The position numbers were made by a program, and so were the translations under genes. 8,622 nucleotides of DNA from Clostridiales bacterium. GTDB lineage: Bacteria > Bacillota > Clostridia > Oscillospirales > Oscillospiraceae. The notes beneath the pieces were generated by a model that made no database searches, was not told the DNA's origin, and worked only from the letters and a program-made list of their open reading frames with translations. Position 1 is the first letter of the stretch; each line of letters begins with the position of its first letter. Location of the stretch: the NCBI GenBank assembly GCA_021205375.1, contig JAJPXR010000013.1:1-8622 (forward strand), read 5' to 3'. Positions 1 through 6,860 of this stretch are shown piece after piece.

Positions 1-599
1 TCGTCCAGAGGACGGATACTATTTTCTGTGGAGTACACCACTTTCAGTGCGCGTATTCCGCGTTTTCTGCATTCATGTCGCATCACCTTTGCAAGAGGGC
101 ATATTGTTGTATCATAAATATCCGCCACCTGAAATTTTGTGGGGTCAAGTTTATTTCCGGCTCCCATACAACTGATGACTGGCACACCACATTTTTGCGC
201 CTGTTCGACAATTTCGAGCTTTGCCGTAACAATATCTACTGCGTCTACGACGTAGGAATAATGCGAAAAATCAAATTCACCTACATTTTCCGGAAGATAA
301 AAGCACTTCCGGACTTCCACCTTTGCATTTGGATTGATTTCAAGTATTCGTTCCTTCATGACATCTGCTTTATACTGACCGACCGTTTTTCTGGTTGCAA
401 TGATCTGTCTGTTCAAATTGGTCAGACAAATTTTATCATCGTCAACCAGAACGAAGGAACCGACTCCGTTTCGAGCGAGCGCTTCCACTGCGTATCCACC
501 GACGCCACCGATGCCGAATATCGCAACACAGGATGCAGATAAACGTTCCATTCCATCCTTCCCTAGCAGAAGCTCTGTCCTTGAAAATTGATTCAGCAA
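1..599 (-). CDS. tcdA: tRNA threonylcarbamoyladenosine dehydratase (TcdA/CsdL family), 3' end outside window
   Basis: This E1-like ThiF/MoeB-family enzyme uses ATP to cyclize t6A at tRNA position 37 to the hydantoin form ct6A. I translated the minus strand by hand from 599 down: 199 codons are open and the frame runs off the left edge. Visible features are the N-terminal QFSRTELLLG segment, the nucleotide-binding loop GIGGVGG (residues 29-35), the adenylation motif DDDKICLTNLNRQ (53-65), and SCMGAGNKLDP followed by CPLAKVMR further on. These match TcdA rather than ThiF or MoeB. The start is TTG at 597-599: an in-frame TAA lies at 615-617, no ATG occurs before codon 17, and GGGAGG lies 8 nt upstream. 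The gene is AT-rich (two 60-base lines, 61-120 and 241-300, are 23/60 G+C by hand count) against 39/60 at 1861-1920. A 78-nt gap without a clear terminator separates it from the amidotransferase gene. Confidence 0.92.
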   Translation of the reverse strand, partial: MLNQFSRTELLLGKDGMERLSASCVAIFGIGGVGGYAVEALARNGVGSFVLVDDDKICLTNLNRQIIATRKTVGQYKADVMKERILEINPNAKVEVRKCFYLPENVGEFDFSHYSYVVDAVDIVTAKLEIVEQAQKCGVPVISCMGAGNKLDPTKFQVADIYDTTICPLAKVMRHECRKRGIRALKVVYSTENSIRPLD

Positions 600-607
600 T
601 GTGTCGT

Positions 608-613
608 CCTCCC
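608..613 (-). promoter_or_regulatory. Ribosome binding site fixing the TTG start of tcdA
   Basis: GGGAGG on the minus strand lies 8 nt before TTG (597-599). With the in-frame stop at 615-617 it leaves TTG as the only start that keeps the conserved N-terminus. Confidence 0.75.
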
Positions 614-677
614 GTTACTTCTGCTTCTCCCGCACTTCGTTCATGCGTTCAGTTCGGCAGCTCCTGTAGAAGTTTGC

Positions 678-1451
678 TCACAGGGCAGCAAAATCCAAAA
701 ACAAAAAGTGCGTATCCGCCTCGTTGTCGATATACTCGTTGCCGTGGTTCGTGCCGGTGTAGACCAGCCGTCCCGCTTTGTAGGCGCAGAGCGTGGTGAA
801 TGGCGCAGGCGTCCAACGGGAATGGCCCAGCGGAGTGGTGGCGAACAGCGCCCCATTGGGCAGTTGGGCCACATAGAGGGAGTTTGCGTAGTTGGTGTGG
901 ACGTACAAAAGCTCCCCATCGTACAGCAGGAAGTTCATCTTATTGCCGGGGGTCATCTCACAGACAAATCTGTCCAGGAACCGGAATCGATCCTCCGCTG
1001 TCAGCTCATGGCCTATTTCGGCAGCCATACGGTCCAGCCGGTCGATGAGGCAGCAGAGAATCCGCTCACTGTCGGTTCGCCCTTCCTGCACATACTGATA
1101 GGGAGCCAGCGCCGGACAGTGGAACATGGTGCCGTTGTGGGCCAGCGTCCAGCACCGATGAAAGCAGTCCCGCTGAACAAAGGGATGACAGTTTTCGTAG
1201 TCCGTGGAACCCACCGTAGCCAGGCGGATGTGGGCGATCATCCCCTCCGTCTCCAGCGGGTGAGCCAGCCGCGCCTTCAGGTAACTGCTGCGGAAGGCCG
1301 GTGTCGGCTCCTTCTCCAAGGAAGCGGCGTTGCCGTGGAAAGTCGCCATTCCCCACCCGTTGGGGTGCTCTGTACTGTGGGAAAAGAACTCCTTCAACAG
1401 CCCGTTCACCGAGATAGGGACCGAGGCGCTGACGCCGAACAGTTCACACAT
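678..1451 (-). CDS. Class II (Ntn-type) glutamine amidotransferase, YafJ/EgtC-like
   Basis: A 257-residue stand-alone glutaminase/gamma-glutamyl hydrolase-type domain. The N-terminal MCELFG puts the nucleophile at Cys2 after removal of Met1. Other family motifs are HIRLATVG (74-81, substrate-binding Arg76), ENCHPF (86-91), LAHNGTM (103-109, oxyanion Asn/Gly) and TDSE (126-129). No synthase domain is fused, so it either hydrolyses a gamma-glutamyl amide itself or serves an unseen partner. The frame stays open upstream to 1577, but the catalytic Cys must be residue 2, which fixes the start at 1451. That ATG overlaps the stop of the glutamate-cysteine ligase gene (ATGTGTGA, 1444-1451), which implies translational coupling and a shared pathway. 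In ergothioneine synthesis EgtC has this fold and removes gamma-glutamate from a cysteine conjugate. A similar role here is inference. Only a weak GGTGA-type ribosome site is visible. Confidence 0.88.
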   Translation of the reverse strand: MCELFGVSASVPISVNGLLKEFFSHSTEHPNGWGMATFHGNAASLEKEPTPAFRSSYLKARLAHPLETEGMIAHIRLATVGSTDYENCHPFVQRDCFHRCWTLAHNGTMFHCPALAPYQYVQEGRTDSERILCCLIDRLDRMAAEIGHELTAEDRFRFLDRFVCEMTPGNKMNFLLYDGELLYVHTNYANSLYVAQLPNGALFATTPLGHSRWTPAPFTTLCAYKAGRLVYTGTNHGNEYIDNEADTHFLFLDFAAL

Positions 1452-2793
1452 TAGCTTCACCGTCAAGCGGTACTTCTGCCCCCAAGGGGCACTTCCGAAG
1501 CTGCGCTTCTCCCTGCGCTCCGCTCCCTGCCTCCTGTCGCTGCCTGGCCAGCGCCAGTCCCTTACGGACATAACCACCGGAAAACGCTTTGCGGATCTTC
1601 CAGGCGTAGCGGTTTTCTCCGTCGATGAATTTGGCGTCCTCGAAGTCCAGCACCTGCTGTACTTCGGCGGGATAGTCTCGGTAAAAGTCCCGCATCAGCG
1701 CAATCACCTTTCGGGCAGCCTGGGCCACGGAATAGGCGCGACCGTCCGGCAGCATCAGATTCACCGTTTTCAGGTCATAGTGGGCGGCATTTTTGAAGTT
1801 CTGCACCGCCTGCACCTGGTCCCGGTCCGTGAAGGGCTGGTCAGGGGTGGCGGCCAGCCAGCACAGCAGCAGTTGGGCAAAGGCCACGTCCCGTTCTTCG
1901 ATACCGGCGGAGGTCAGCGGATTCAAGTCGAACATCCGCAGTTCGATGTGGTTGACGCCTCCGGTCTCCAGCGTGTCCAGCCGGTTCGGCCCGGCGGGCT
2001 TTAACCGGACGGGGTAATACAGCTCCGAAGGGGCTTGGAGCCAGCCCCGGCGCACATAGTCCCGGATGCTCTCCACGTAGGCGGGCAGGCTGCTGTAATC
2101 AAACACCGGGGCAAAGGCGTTCCAATACCCCAGCTCGCTGCACCGCACGGACGCCAGGCCCTGAAACACATCCCCGTCAAACCGTTCCTTCTCCACATAA
2201 GAGCTGTCAAGCAGCGGGCTGGCGGCGGTGATGGCCGTCAAAATCCAGCCGTAGGCCGTGACCCGCTTTGCCAGTGTCAGGTAGAGGTCGTTTTTGTAGT
2301 CAATATAGCTGCCCTGCCCGCTGCGCTGAAAATCCTGGCGCAGCAGTTCCTCATGAAAGGAATAGTTGACGTGGATGCCGGACAGGGTCATCTTGTACCG
2401 TCCATACCGCTTGGAGAGGTAGTTTCGGTAGACGGTTTTTTCCGATTGCGGCCCCGCAAACTGAGCCACTGGGATGTCCTGCTCGTTGCGGATATAGGGC
2501 GGATTGGAGAAGGGCCACAGATACTCTCTGGGCGTCAGCTTTGCCAACGTTTGCTGAATCGTCCGGGTGTGCCGCTCCAGCTCCGCCACCGCAGCGTGGG
2601 GGCTGGGCTGGACGGAAGTGTTGATCTCCGTCTGGTTTTCGCAGAAATCCCGGACGATATTGGGGTCATCCGGGAAAGGGTGGGGCGTGTGGGCCAGAAA
2701 ACCCGCTTCGTCTACCCGCAGGCTCTCTTTTTCCAGACCGAAGCTGCCGGAAAGCAGCAGCTTTTCCAGTTCCGGTGAATCAATTTGTAACAT
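1444..2793 (-). CDS. gshA: Glutamate-cysteine ligase (gamma-glutamylcysteine synthetase), stand-alone
   Basis: Ligates L-glutamate to L-cysteine through its side-chain carboxylate using ATP, giving gamma-glutamylcysteine in the cytoplasm. The 449-residue protein carries GLEKESLRV (19-27), RDFCENQTEINTSV (48-61, acidic metal/substrate motif), a YGRYKMTLSGIHVNYSF segment (130-146) and IELRMFDLNPL (283-293), the signature blocks of the GshA/GshAB N-terminal family. It ends without the C-terminal ATP-grasp domain of the bifunctional GshAB, and no gshB is in the window, so the likely end product is gamma-glutamylcysteine rather than glutathione. The start follows the PatB-like gene by 12 nt, with a full TAAGGAGG site overlapping that gene's stop. 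The 3' end overlaps the amidotransferase start by 8 nt. The last 35 residues or so are rich in Gln, Gly and Glu and look unstructured. Confidence 0.9.
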   Translation of the reverse strand: MLQIDSPELEKLLLSGSFGLEKESLRVDEAGFLAHTPHPFPDDPNIVRDFCENQTEINTSVQPSPHAAVAELERHTRTIQQTLAKLTPREYLWPFSNPPYIRNEQDIPVAQFAGPQSEKTVYRNYLSKRYGRYKMTLSGIHVNYSFHEELLRQDFQRSGQGSYIDYKNDLYLTLAKRVTAYGWILTAITAASPLLDSSYVEKERFDGDVFQGLASVRCSELGYWNAFAPVFDYSSLPAYVESIRDYVRRGWLQAPSELYYPVRLKPAGPNRLDTLETGGVNHIELRMFDLNPLTSAGIEERDVAFAQLLLCWLAATPDQPFTDRDQVQAVQNFKNAAHYDLKTVNLMLPDGRAYSVAQAARKVIALMRDFYRDYPAEVQQVLDFEDAKFIDGENRYAWKIRKAFSGGYVRKGLALARQRQEAGSGAQGEAQLRKCPLGAEVPLDGEANV

Positions 2794-2800
2794 GAGAATC

Positions 2801-2808
2801 CCTCCTTA
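2801..2808 (-). promoter_or_regulatory. Consensus ribosome binding site overlapping a stop codon
   Basis: TAAGGAGG, a full match to the 16S anti-Shine-Dalgarno complement, lies 7 nt before the gshA ATG. Its TAA is the stop codon of the upstream PatB-like gene. Ribosomes ending one gene are therefore placed to begin the next. Confidence 0.8.
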
Positions 2809-3993
2809 CACCCCCCGGACGGCTCGTTTTAGCTGCTCCATCGCCTGCTCCAGCGTGGCCCGGGGACAGGCCACGTTGATGCGCTGGAACCCTTCTCCCG
2901 CCGGGCCAAAGATAGCCCCGCTGTCCAGCCAGAGCTTTGCCTTGTGAACAATCAGCCGCTCCAGTTCCGGGCCGCTCAATCCCAGCCCACGGAAATCCAG
3001 CCACACCAGATAGGTGCCCTCCGGCTCTATCATACGTATCTCCGGCAGCTCCCGGTTCAGATACGCCTTTAACCAGGCAATATTTTGTTCCAGATAGGAC
3101 ATGACCCCGTTGTACCAGGTCTCCCCGTACCGATAGGCCGCTTCTCCGGCGGTCAGTCCCATAACGTTGAGCTGGCTATAACCGGCGGCGGCAATTTGTC
3201 TGCGGAACGTTCGCCGCAGATCGGGGTCAGGAATAAACAGATTGGACACCTGCAGCCCAGCCAGGTTGAAGGTTTTGGCCGGGGAGGTACAGGTGATGGA
3301 AATCTCCTCAAACTCCGGTTTCAGGCTGGCGAACACCAGATGCCGATTCTCCCCAAAGACGAAATCCTGATGGATTTCATCGCTGACCACCAGCACCCCA
3401 TACGTCCGGCACAGTTCCCCCATATGCAGCAGTTCTTCCCGCCGCCAGACCCGCCCCACCGGGTTATGGGGGCTGCACAGGAGAAACAGCTTCACGTGGT
3501 TTTCCACGATTTTTCGCTCGAAATCGGCAAAGTCGATGTGATAGCGGCCATCTGCGCCCAGCACCAAATCACTGCTGACCACCCGTCGGTCATTGTCCAC
3601 AATGACCTCCGTGAAGGGATAGTACACCGGCTGTTGGATGAGGACGCTGTCCCCCTTCTCCGTGAACGCCTTCACCGCCATAGCCAGGCCAAAGACCACC
3701 CCCGGCGTTTTCACCAGCCAGTTTTGCTTTACCTGCCAGCCGTGTTTGCGCTCCATCCACCCGGCTACCGCCTCAAAGTAACGGTCGCCGGTCTCCGTAT
3801 AGCCGAAAATACCGTGGGCCACCCGCTCCTGAAGGGCGTCCAGCACATAGCTCGAGGTGGGAAAGTCCATATCCGCCACCCACAGGGGCAGCACATCCTC
3901 CGGCTTGCCCCGGCGCACCGCGAAGTCGTATTTCAGACAATCCGTGTTGCGCCGGTCAATGACCCGGTCAAAGTCCAAATTCCGTTCTCCCAT
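2806..3993 (-). CDS. MalY/PatB-type PLP-dependent C-S beta-lyase
   Basis: A fold-type I (aminotransferase class I/II-like) lyase that cleaves the beta C-S bond of cystathionine, cysteine or cysteine S-conjugates to a thiol or sulfide plus pyruvate and ammonia. The 395 residues show LPLWVADMDFPT (35-46), YTETGD (65-70), CSPHNPVGRVW (173-183), SDEIHQDF (204-211), SPAKTFNLAGLQ (237-248, PLP Schiff-base Lys240) and RINVACPR (371-378, carboxylate-binding Arg). WVADMDF and the TFNLAGL context after the lysine are typical of MalY/PatB and not of true aminotransferases. I chose ATG 3993 over the in-frame ATG at 4026 because GGGAGGAG lies 7 nt before it and the longer form would overlap the preceding gene. 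The upstream gene ends 16 nt earlier. The specific substrate cannot be read from sequence; cystathionine, cysteine and S-conjugates are all possible. Confidence 0.9.
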   Translation of the reverse strand: MGERNLDFDRVIDRRNTDCLKYDFAVRRGKPEDVLPLWVADMDFPTSSYVLDALQERVAHGIFGYTETGDRYFEAVAGWMERKHGWQVKQNWLVKTPGVVFGLAMAVKAFTEKGDSVLIQQPVYYPFTEVIVDNDRRVVSSDLVLGADGRYHIDFADFERKIVENHVKLFLLCSPHNPVGRVWRREELLHMGELCRTYGVLVVSDEIHQDFVFGENRHLVFASLKPEFEEISITCTSPAKTFNLAGLQVSNLFIPDPDLRRTFRRQIAAAGYSQLNVMGLTAGEAAYRYGETWYNGVMSYLEQNIAWLKAYLNRELPEIRMIEPEGTYLVWLDFRGLGLSGPELERLIVHKAKLWLDSGAIFGPAGEGFQRINVACPRATLEQAMEQLKRAVRGV

Positions 3994-4000
3994 GACGTTG

Positions 4001-4008
4001 CTCCTCCC
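4001..4008 (-). promoter_or_regulatory. Ribosome binding site deciding the PatB-like start
   Basis: GGGAGGAG on the minus strand sits 7 nt before ATG 3991-3993 and begins just after the upstream TGA (4010-4012). It supports the 395-residue form over an 11-residue longer one. Confidence 0.75.
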
Positions 4009-4009
4009 G

Positions 4010-5170
4010 TCAGGGCGATGCTTCAAAGGAATCCATCGCCTGCTTCAAATCCTGAATCAAGTCCTCTTTTGTCTCAATGCCCACCGACAGGCGCAGCACT
4101 CGGTCTGTGATACCGTTTTTACGCTGGATGTCCACCGGCACGTCGGCGTGGGTCTGGGTGGTGGGATAGGTCAGCAGCGTCTCCACGCCGCCCAGACTTT
4201 CCGCAAAGGGAATCAGCTTCGTATTCTTTAGAAGGTGGAGGGCCAACTCCCGGCTCTCCACCTCGAAGGTGATCATGCTTCCAAAGCCGCTGGCCTGCCG
4301 CCGACAGATCTCATAAGCTCGTGTGCCGGGGATGCCGGGGTAATAGACCTTCCGCACCCGGCGCTCTCCCAATAAAAATTGGACGATGGCCTGGGCGTTT
4401 TCCTGCGCCCGCTCCATGCGGATGGGAAGAGTCTTGATGCCCCGGAGAATCAGCCAACTGTCAAAGGGGGCCAGCCCGGAGCCGACGGTCTTACTGATAA
4501 ACCGGAGTTGTTCGGACAATTCCGGTGAGCCTGTCACCAGAAAGCCCGCCAGCGTGTCATTGTGTCCGCCCAGAAATTTTGTCCCGCTGTGAAGTACAAG
4601 GTCCGCTCCCAGGGTCAGCGGCTTCTGGAAATAGGGAGACAGGAAGGTATTGTCCACGATGAGCAGCAAACCGTGGCGTTTTGCTGTCTCTGCCATCCTG
4701 CGGATGTCTATTACATTCATCATGGGATTGGTGGGGGTTTCAATCAAAATGGCCCTGGTGTTTTCCTGAATGTAGGATTTGACATCCTCTTTGGTACAGT
4801 CGATGTGGCTGAACGAAATACCGTTCTTCTGGCTGATGGAGCGGAACAGGCGGATGCTCCCGCCGTACAGGTCAGAGTCGGTGATGATATGGTCACCCGG
4901 ACGGAACAACTCCATCAGCGTGGTCATCGCCGCCATGCCGCTGGAGAAGGCCAGGGCGTCCACGCCGCCCTCCAGAGAGGCGACCACCTGCTCCAACTGC
5001 TGTCGGGTGGGGTTTTGCAGGCGGCTGTAATCATAGCCAGTGCTTTGTCCCACCGCAGGGTGGGCGAAGGTGGCGGTCTGGTAAATGGGGAAGCTGATGG
5101 AGCCAGTTTGTTCCCCCTCAATTTTCGCGCCGTCCCCATAAATACATTTTGTCTCAATGCCCCGTTCCAT
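4010..5170 (-). CDS. Cys/Met-metabolism PLP enzyme (cystathionine gamma-lyase/gamma-synthase/beta-lyase family)
   Basis: A 386-residue member of the fold-type I Cys/Met metabolism family, which makes or breaks C-S bonds in cystathionine, homocysteine, cysteine or methionine. Visible motifs are YDYSRLQNPT (46-55, phosphate-binding Tyr/Arg from the neighbouring subunit), SSGMAA (76-81), DLYGGS (100-105, ring-stacking Tyr), ETPTNPM (144-150), VDNTF (172-176), HSGTKFLGGHND (194-205, PLP Lys198) and SLGGVETLLTYP (325-336). The residue after LYG is Gly, not the Cys of classical methionine gamma-lyases, and the Glu in SLGGVE fits the gamma-lyase/gamma-synthase group. The exact reaction is not resolved by motifs. 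GGAAGGAG lies 8 nt before the ATG. It is the first gene of a tight four-gene unit and begins only 35 nt after the T-run of an intrinsic terminator, leaving no room for a separate promoter. Confidence 0.9.
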   Translation of the reverse strand: MERGIETKCIYGDGAKIEGEQTGSISFPIYQTATFAHPAVGQSTGYDYSRLQNPTRQQLEQVVASLEGGVDALAFSSGMAAMTTLMELFRPGDHIITDSDLYGGSIRLFRSISQKNGISFSHIDCTKEDVKSYIQENTRAILIETPTNPMMNVIDIRRMAETAKRHGLLLIVDNTFLSPYFQKPLTLGADLVLHSGTKFLGGHNDTLAGFLVTGSPELSEQLRFISKTVGSGLAPFDSWLILRGIKTLPIRMERAQENAQAIVQFLLGERRVRKVYYPGIPGTRAYEICRRQASGFGSMITFEVESRELALHLLKNTKLIPFAESLGGVETLLTYPTTQTHADVPVDIQRKNGITDRVLRLSVGIETKEDLIQDLKQAMDSFEASP

Positions 5171-5205
5171 CTGTGACGCTCCTTCCTTCTTTTTTCGTTT
5201 TCGGC

Positions 5206-5246
5206 AAAAAAATTCGCCCGGTTTCAGTCAGCCGCTGGAACCGGGC
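5206..5246 (-). terminator. Intrinsic terminator between symporter and lyase operon, possibly an attenuator
   Basis: On the minus strand GCCCGGTT (5239-5246) pairs with AACCGGGC (5216-5223). A CAG/CTG extension inside leaves a 7-nt loop, and seven T residues (5206-5212) follow shortly after the stem. It lies 63 nt past the symporter stop and 35 nt before the next start codon. Confidence 0.8.
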
Positions 5247-5261
5247 AAACTGTGATTTGAG

Positions 5262-5277
5262 TTCCCACAAGTGGGAA
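5262..5277. repeat. Short perfect inverted repeat upstream of the terminator
   Basis: TTCCCAC-AA-GTGGGAA, 7-bp arms with a 2-nt centre, lies in the 63-nt spacer between the symporter stop and the terminator stem. It could be an RNA hairpin of a leader or a protein-binding palindrome. The sequence alone does not decide. Confidence 0.5.
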
Positions 5278-5309
5278 TGGCCGGGTGGCGAGCAAGCTGT
5301 CAGCGGCGG

Positions 5310-6659
5310 CTACACCTGCTGGGGGATCGTTCTATCGCTCTTTTTCCCCTGGAGGTTTTGGTCGTAAACCTCATGGTTTAGCTGACCCTCCTCTGTTGCG
5401 GCGACCAGTGTGGCCGCTGTCGCTGCGCCAACGACATTGGTGGCGGTGCGGGCCATATCCACGATGCTGGAGATGGGGGACAGCAGGACGATGACCTCCA
5501 CCGGCAGTCCGGCGGCAGCAAAGACGGCGGTGGCCGTGATGGTGGCAGTACCGGGCACACCTACTGTACCGACGGAGACCACCACTGCCAGCACCACCAG
5601 GAACGCATACTGGGCGGCGGAGTATTCAAGGCCCAGTATGTGAACGGCAAAGACCGACAGCAGCACCGGCCAGACCCCTGCGCAGCCGGGCATTCCCAGA
5701 TTGGCCCCCAGGCTGGCGACAAAAGAGGCGATGTCCTCGTTGACGCCCAGCTTTTTCGTCAGTTGGTTGACGGTGACAGGAATGGTACCCACGCTGCTCT
5801 GGGAGGTAAATGCCACCACCCCCGCAGGCCAAATGCCCTTAAAAAAGGCAATGGGATTCAGGTGGCCAATCACCCTTAGCAATACACCCTCCACCAGGAA
5901 GAGCTGAACGGCGCAGAGCACATAAGCCAGGACCAACACACTGAGCAGCGGCAGCAGGTCACTGAGGGCGTTTCTGCTCACGGCTCTGGCCACCAGCGAC
6001 AGCACCGCGTAGGGGGTAAAGCCGATGACGATGCTGACGACCTTCCCCATGACCCGATTGCCGGCGTCGATGAAGGCTTTGAACGGGGCGACCTGTTCCG
6101 CATTTTCCGCCGCCAAAGCGTTGTAGCTGAGGGCCACCAGGATGACGAACAGGACGATGGGGACGACTTCTCCATCCGCCCAGTGGGAGGCCAGGTTCTG
6201 GGGGAACAGACTGATGATGGTGTCCACAAAGGTGGGGACTTCCGTCGCCTCATAGTCGGTGGCCAGTTCGTAGACGAACCCGTCTCCAATATTGGTGGCG
6301 ATGCTGGCAAGCAGGGTGATGATGCTGGCAATCAGGGTGTTCAGCTCCAGAAACAGCACGGTTTTCAGGCCGATGTTCTTCAAACGGATGGAACTGCTCA
6401 AATTGGTGATGCTGGCGGTGATGCTGAAAATCAGCAGTGGCACCACCACGGCGGAGATCACATGGGCATAGATGGTGCCCACGGCGGCTACATAAGTATA
6501 GTGGCCTTTGAAGGCCAGTCCAACGACAATGCCAAGACCCAAGGCAAGAATGGTGCGGACGCCAAAGTCCACGTGCCGCTTTCGATCCAGGTAATACAGC
6601 AGGGCGAAAAAGGCTGCCGCAAGCAGCAGTGCGCCCCATTCCAGATAATCAATGGTCAT
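5310..6659 (-). CDS. Sodium:dicarboxylate symporter family protein, probable L-cystine importer (TcyP-like)
   Basis: An integral membrane secondary transporter of the DAACS/SDF (glutamate transporter) family with 449 residues. The N-terminal hydrophobic segment (9-23) and many later ones agree with the eight-helix, two-hairpin fold. The signature elements are FTSQSSVGT (284-292, serine-rich hairpin 1), NLGMPGCAGVWP (320-331, TM7 in place of the NMDGT of glutamate carriers), GVPGT (367-371, hairpin 2) and DMARTATNVVG (401-411, TM8 with substrate-contacting Asp401, Arg404 and Asn408). The CAGVWP variant and the FTSQSSVG wording resemble the TcyP/YdjN cystine branch, and the downstream C-S lyase and cysteine ligase genes fit cystine import. 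Substrate is inference; another dicarboxylate or amino acid is possible. An AAGAGG ribosome site precedes the ATG. An intrinsic terminator follows the stop after 63 nt. Confidence 0.88.
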   Translation of the reverse strand: MTIDYLEWGALLLAAAFFALLYYLDRKRHVDFGVRTILALGLGIVVGLAFKGHYTYVAAVGTIYAHVISAVVVPLLIFSITASITNLSSSIRLKNIGLKTVLFLELNTLIASIITLLASIATNIGDGFVYELATDYEATEVPTFVDTIISLFPQNLASHWADGEVVPIVLFVILVALSYNALAAENAEQVAPFKAFIDAGNRVMGKVVSIVIGFTPYAVLSLVARAVSRNALSDLLPLLSVLVLAYVLCAVQLFLVEGVLLRVIGHLNPIAFFKGIWPAGVVAFTSQSSVGTIPVTVNQLTKKLGVNEDIASFVASLGANLGMPGCAGVWPVLLSVFAVHILGLEYSAAQYAFLVVLAVVVSVGTVGVPGTATITATAVFAAAGLPVEVIVLLSPISSIVDMARTATNVVGAATAATLVAATEEGQLNHEVYDQNLQGKKSDRTIPQQV

Positions 6660-6731
6660 AATGATGTACCTCTTTCATTCTTTCGTGAATTTCTCCGAAT
6701 AGTCCCTCCCAGGGACGGATGCAAACGTTAT

Positions 6732-6836
6732 TCAACTTCCGTTACGCTCCCACATTCGTGGCCCCAGGAGGCGCGTACATCGGACGGAGTGCGTTTTGTT
6801 CCCAGGCCAACGGGCCAGCCGTTCTCGTTTCTTCAT
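6732..6836 (-). CDS. Possible 34-residue leader or small ORF upstream of the symporter
   Basis: The minus strand reads ATG AAG AAA at 6836 to TGA at 6732, 34 codons. AAAGGGGG (6844-6851) lies 7 nt before the ATG, a good ribosome site. The product (start MKKRERLARWPGNK) is strongly basic with one Cys at residue 20, and I recognise no family. It lies between the candidate promoter and the symporter start, so it could be a leader peptide. It could equally be a chance ORF in GC-rich DNA. Confidence 0.25.
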   Translation of the reverse strand: MKKRERLARWPGNKTHSVRCTRLLGPRMWERNGS

Positions 6837-6860
6837 TGCGCATCCCCCTTTCTGTCCGTT

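Noticed and set aside
75..542. Plus-strand open frame of 155 codons
   Set aside because: It is antisense to tcdA, whose ThiF-family motifs read clearly on the minus strand.
615..644. Nine-codon ORF between the amidotransferase and tcdA genes
   Set aside because: It is very short and has no ribosome site at a usable distance.
588..1454. Plus-strand open frame of 288 codons
   Set aside because: It is antisense to the class II amidotransferase, whose catalytic motifs are intact on the minus strand; its translation resembles no family.
1452..1577. N-terminal extension of the amidotransferase to the upstream in-frame ATG
   Set aside because: Class II amidotransferases need Cys at position 2 after the start Met; the extension would bury it and overlap the ligase gene.
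1444..2793. Bifunctional glutathione synthetase GshAB
   Set aside because: The protein ends at 449 residues without the ATP-grasp domain, so it is a ligase only.
3085..4110. Plus-strand open frame of 341 codons
   Set aside because: It lies antisense to the PatB-like gene and into the next one; the minus strand carries all PLP motifs, and high G+C favours long antisense frames.
4010..5170. Methionine gamma-lyase
   Set aside because: The Cys that follows the LYG motif in classical methionine gamma-lyases is Gly here; the assignment is left at family level.
5171..5309. T-box or S-box leader before the lyase operon
   Set aside because: No T-box consensus (AGGGTGGNACCGCG) or S-box core is present; only a terminator and generic competing pairs are seen.
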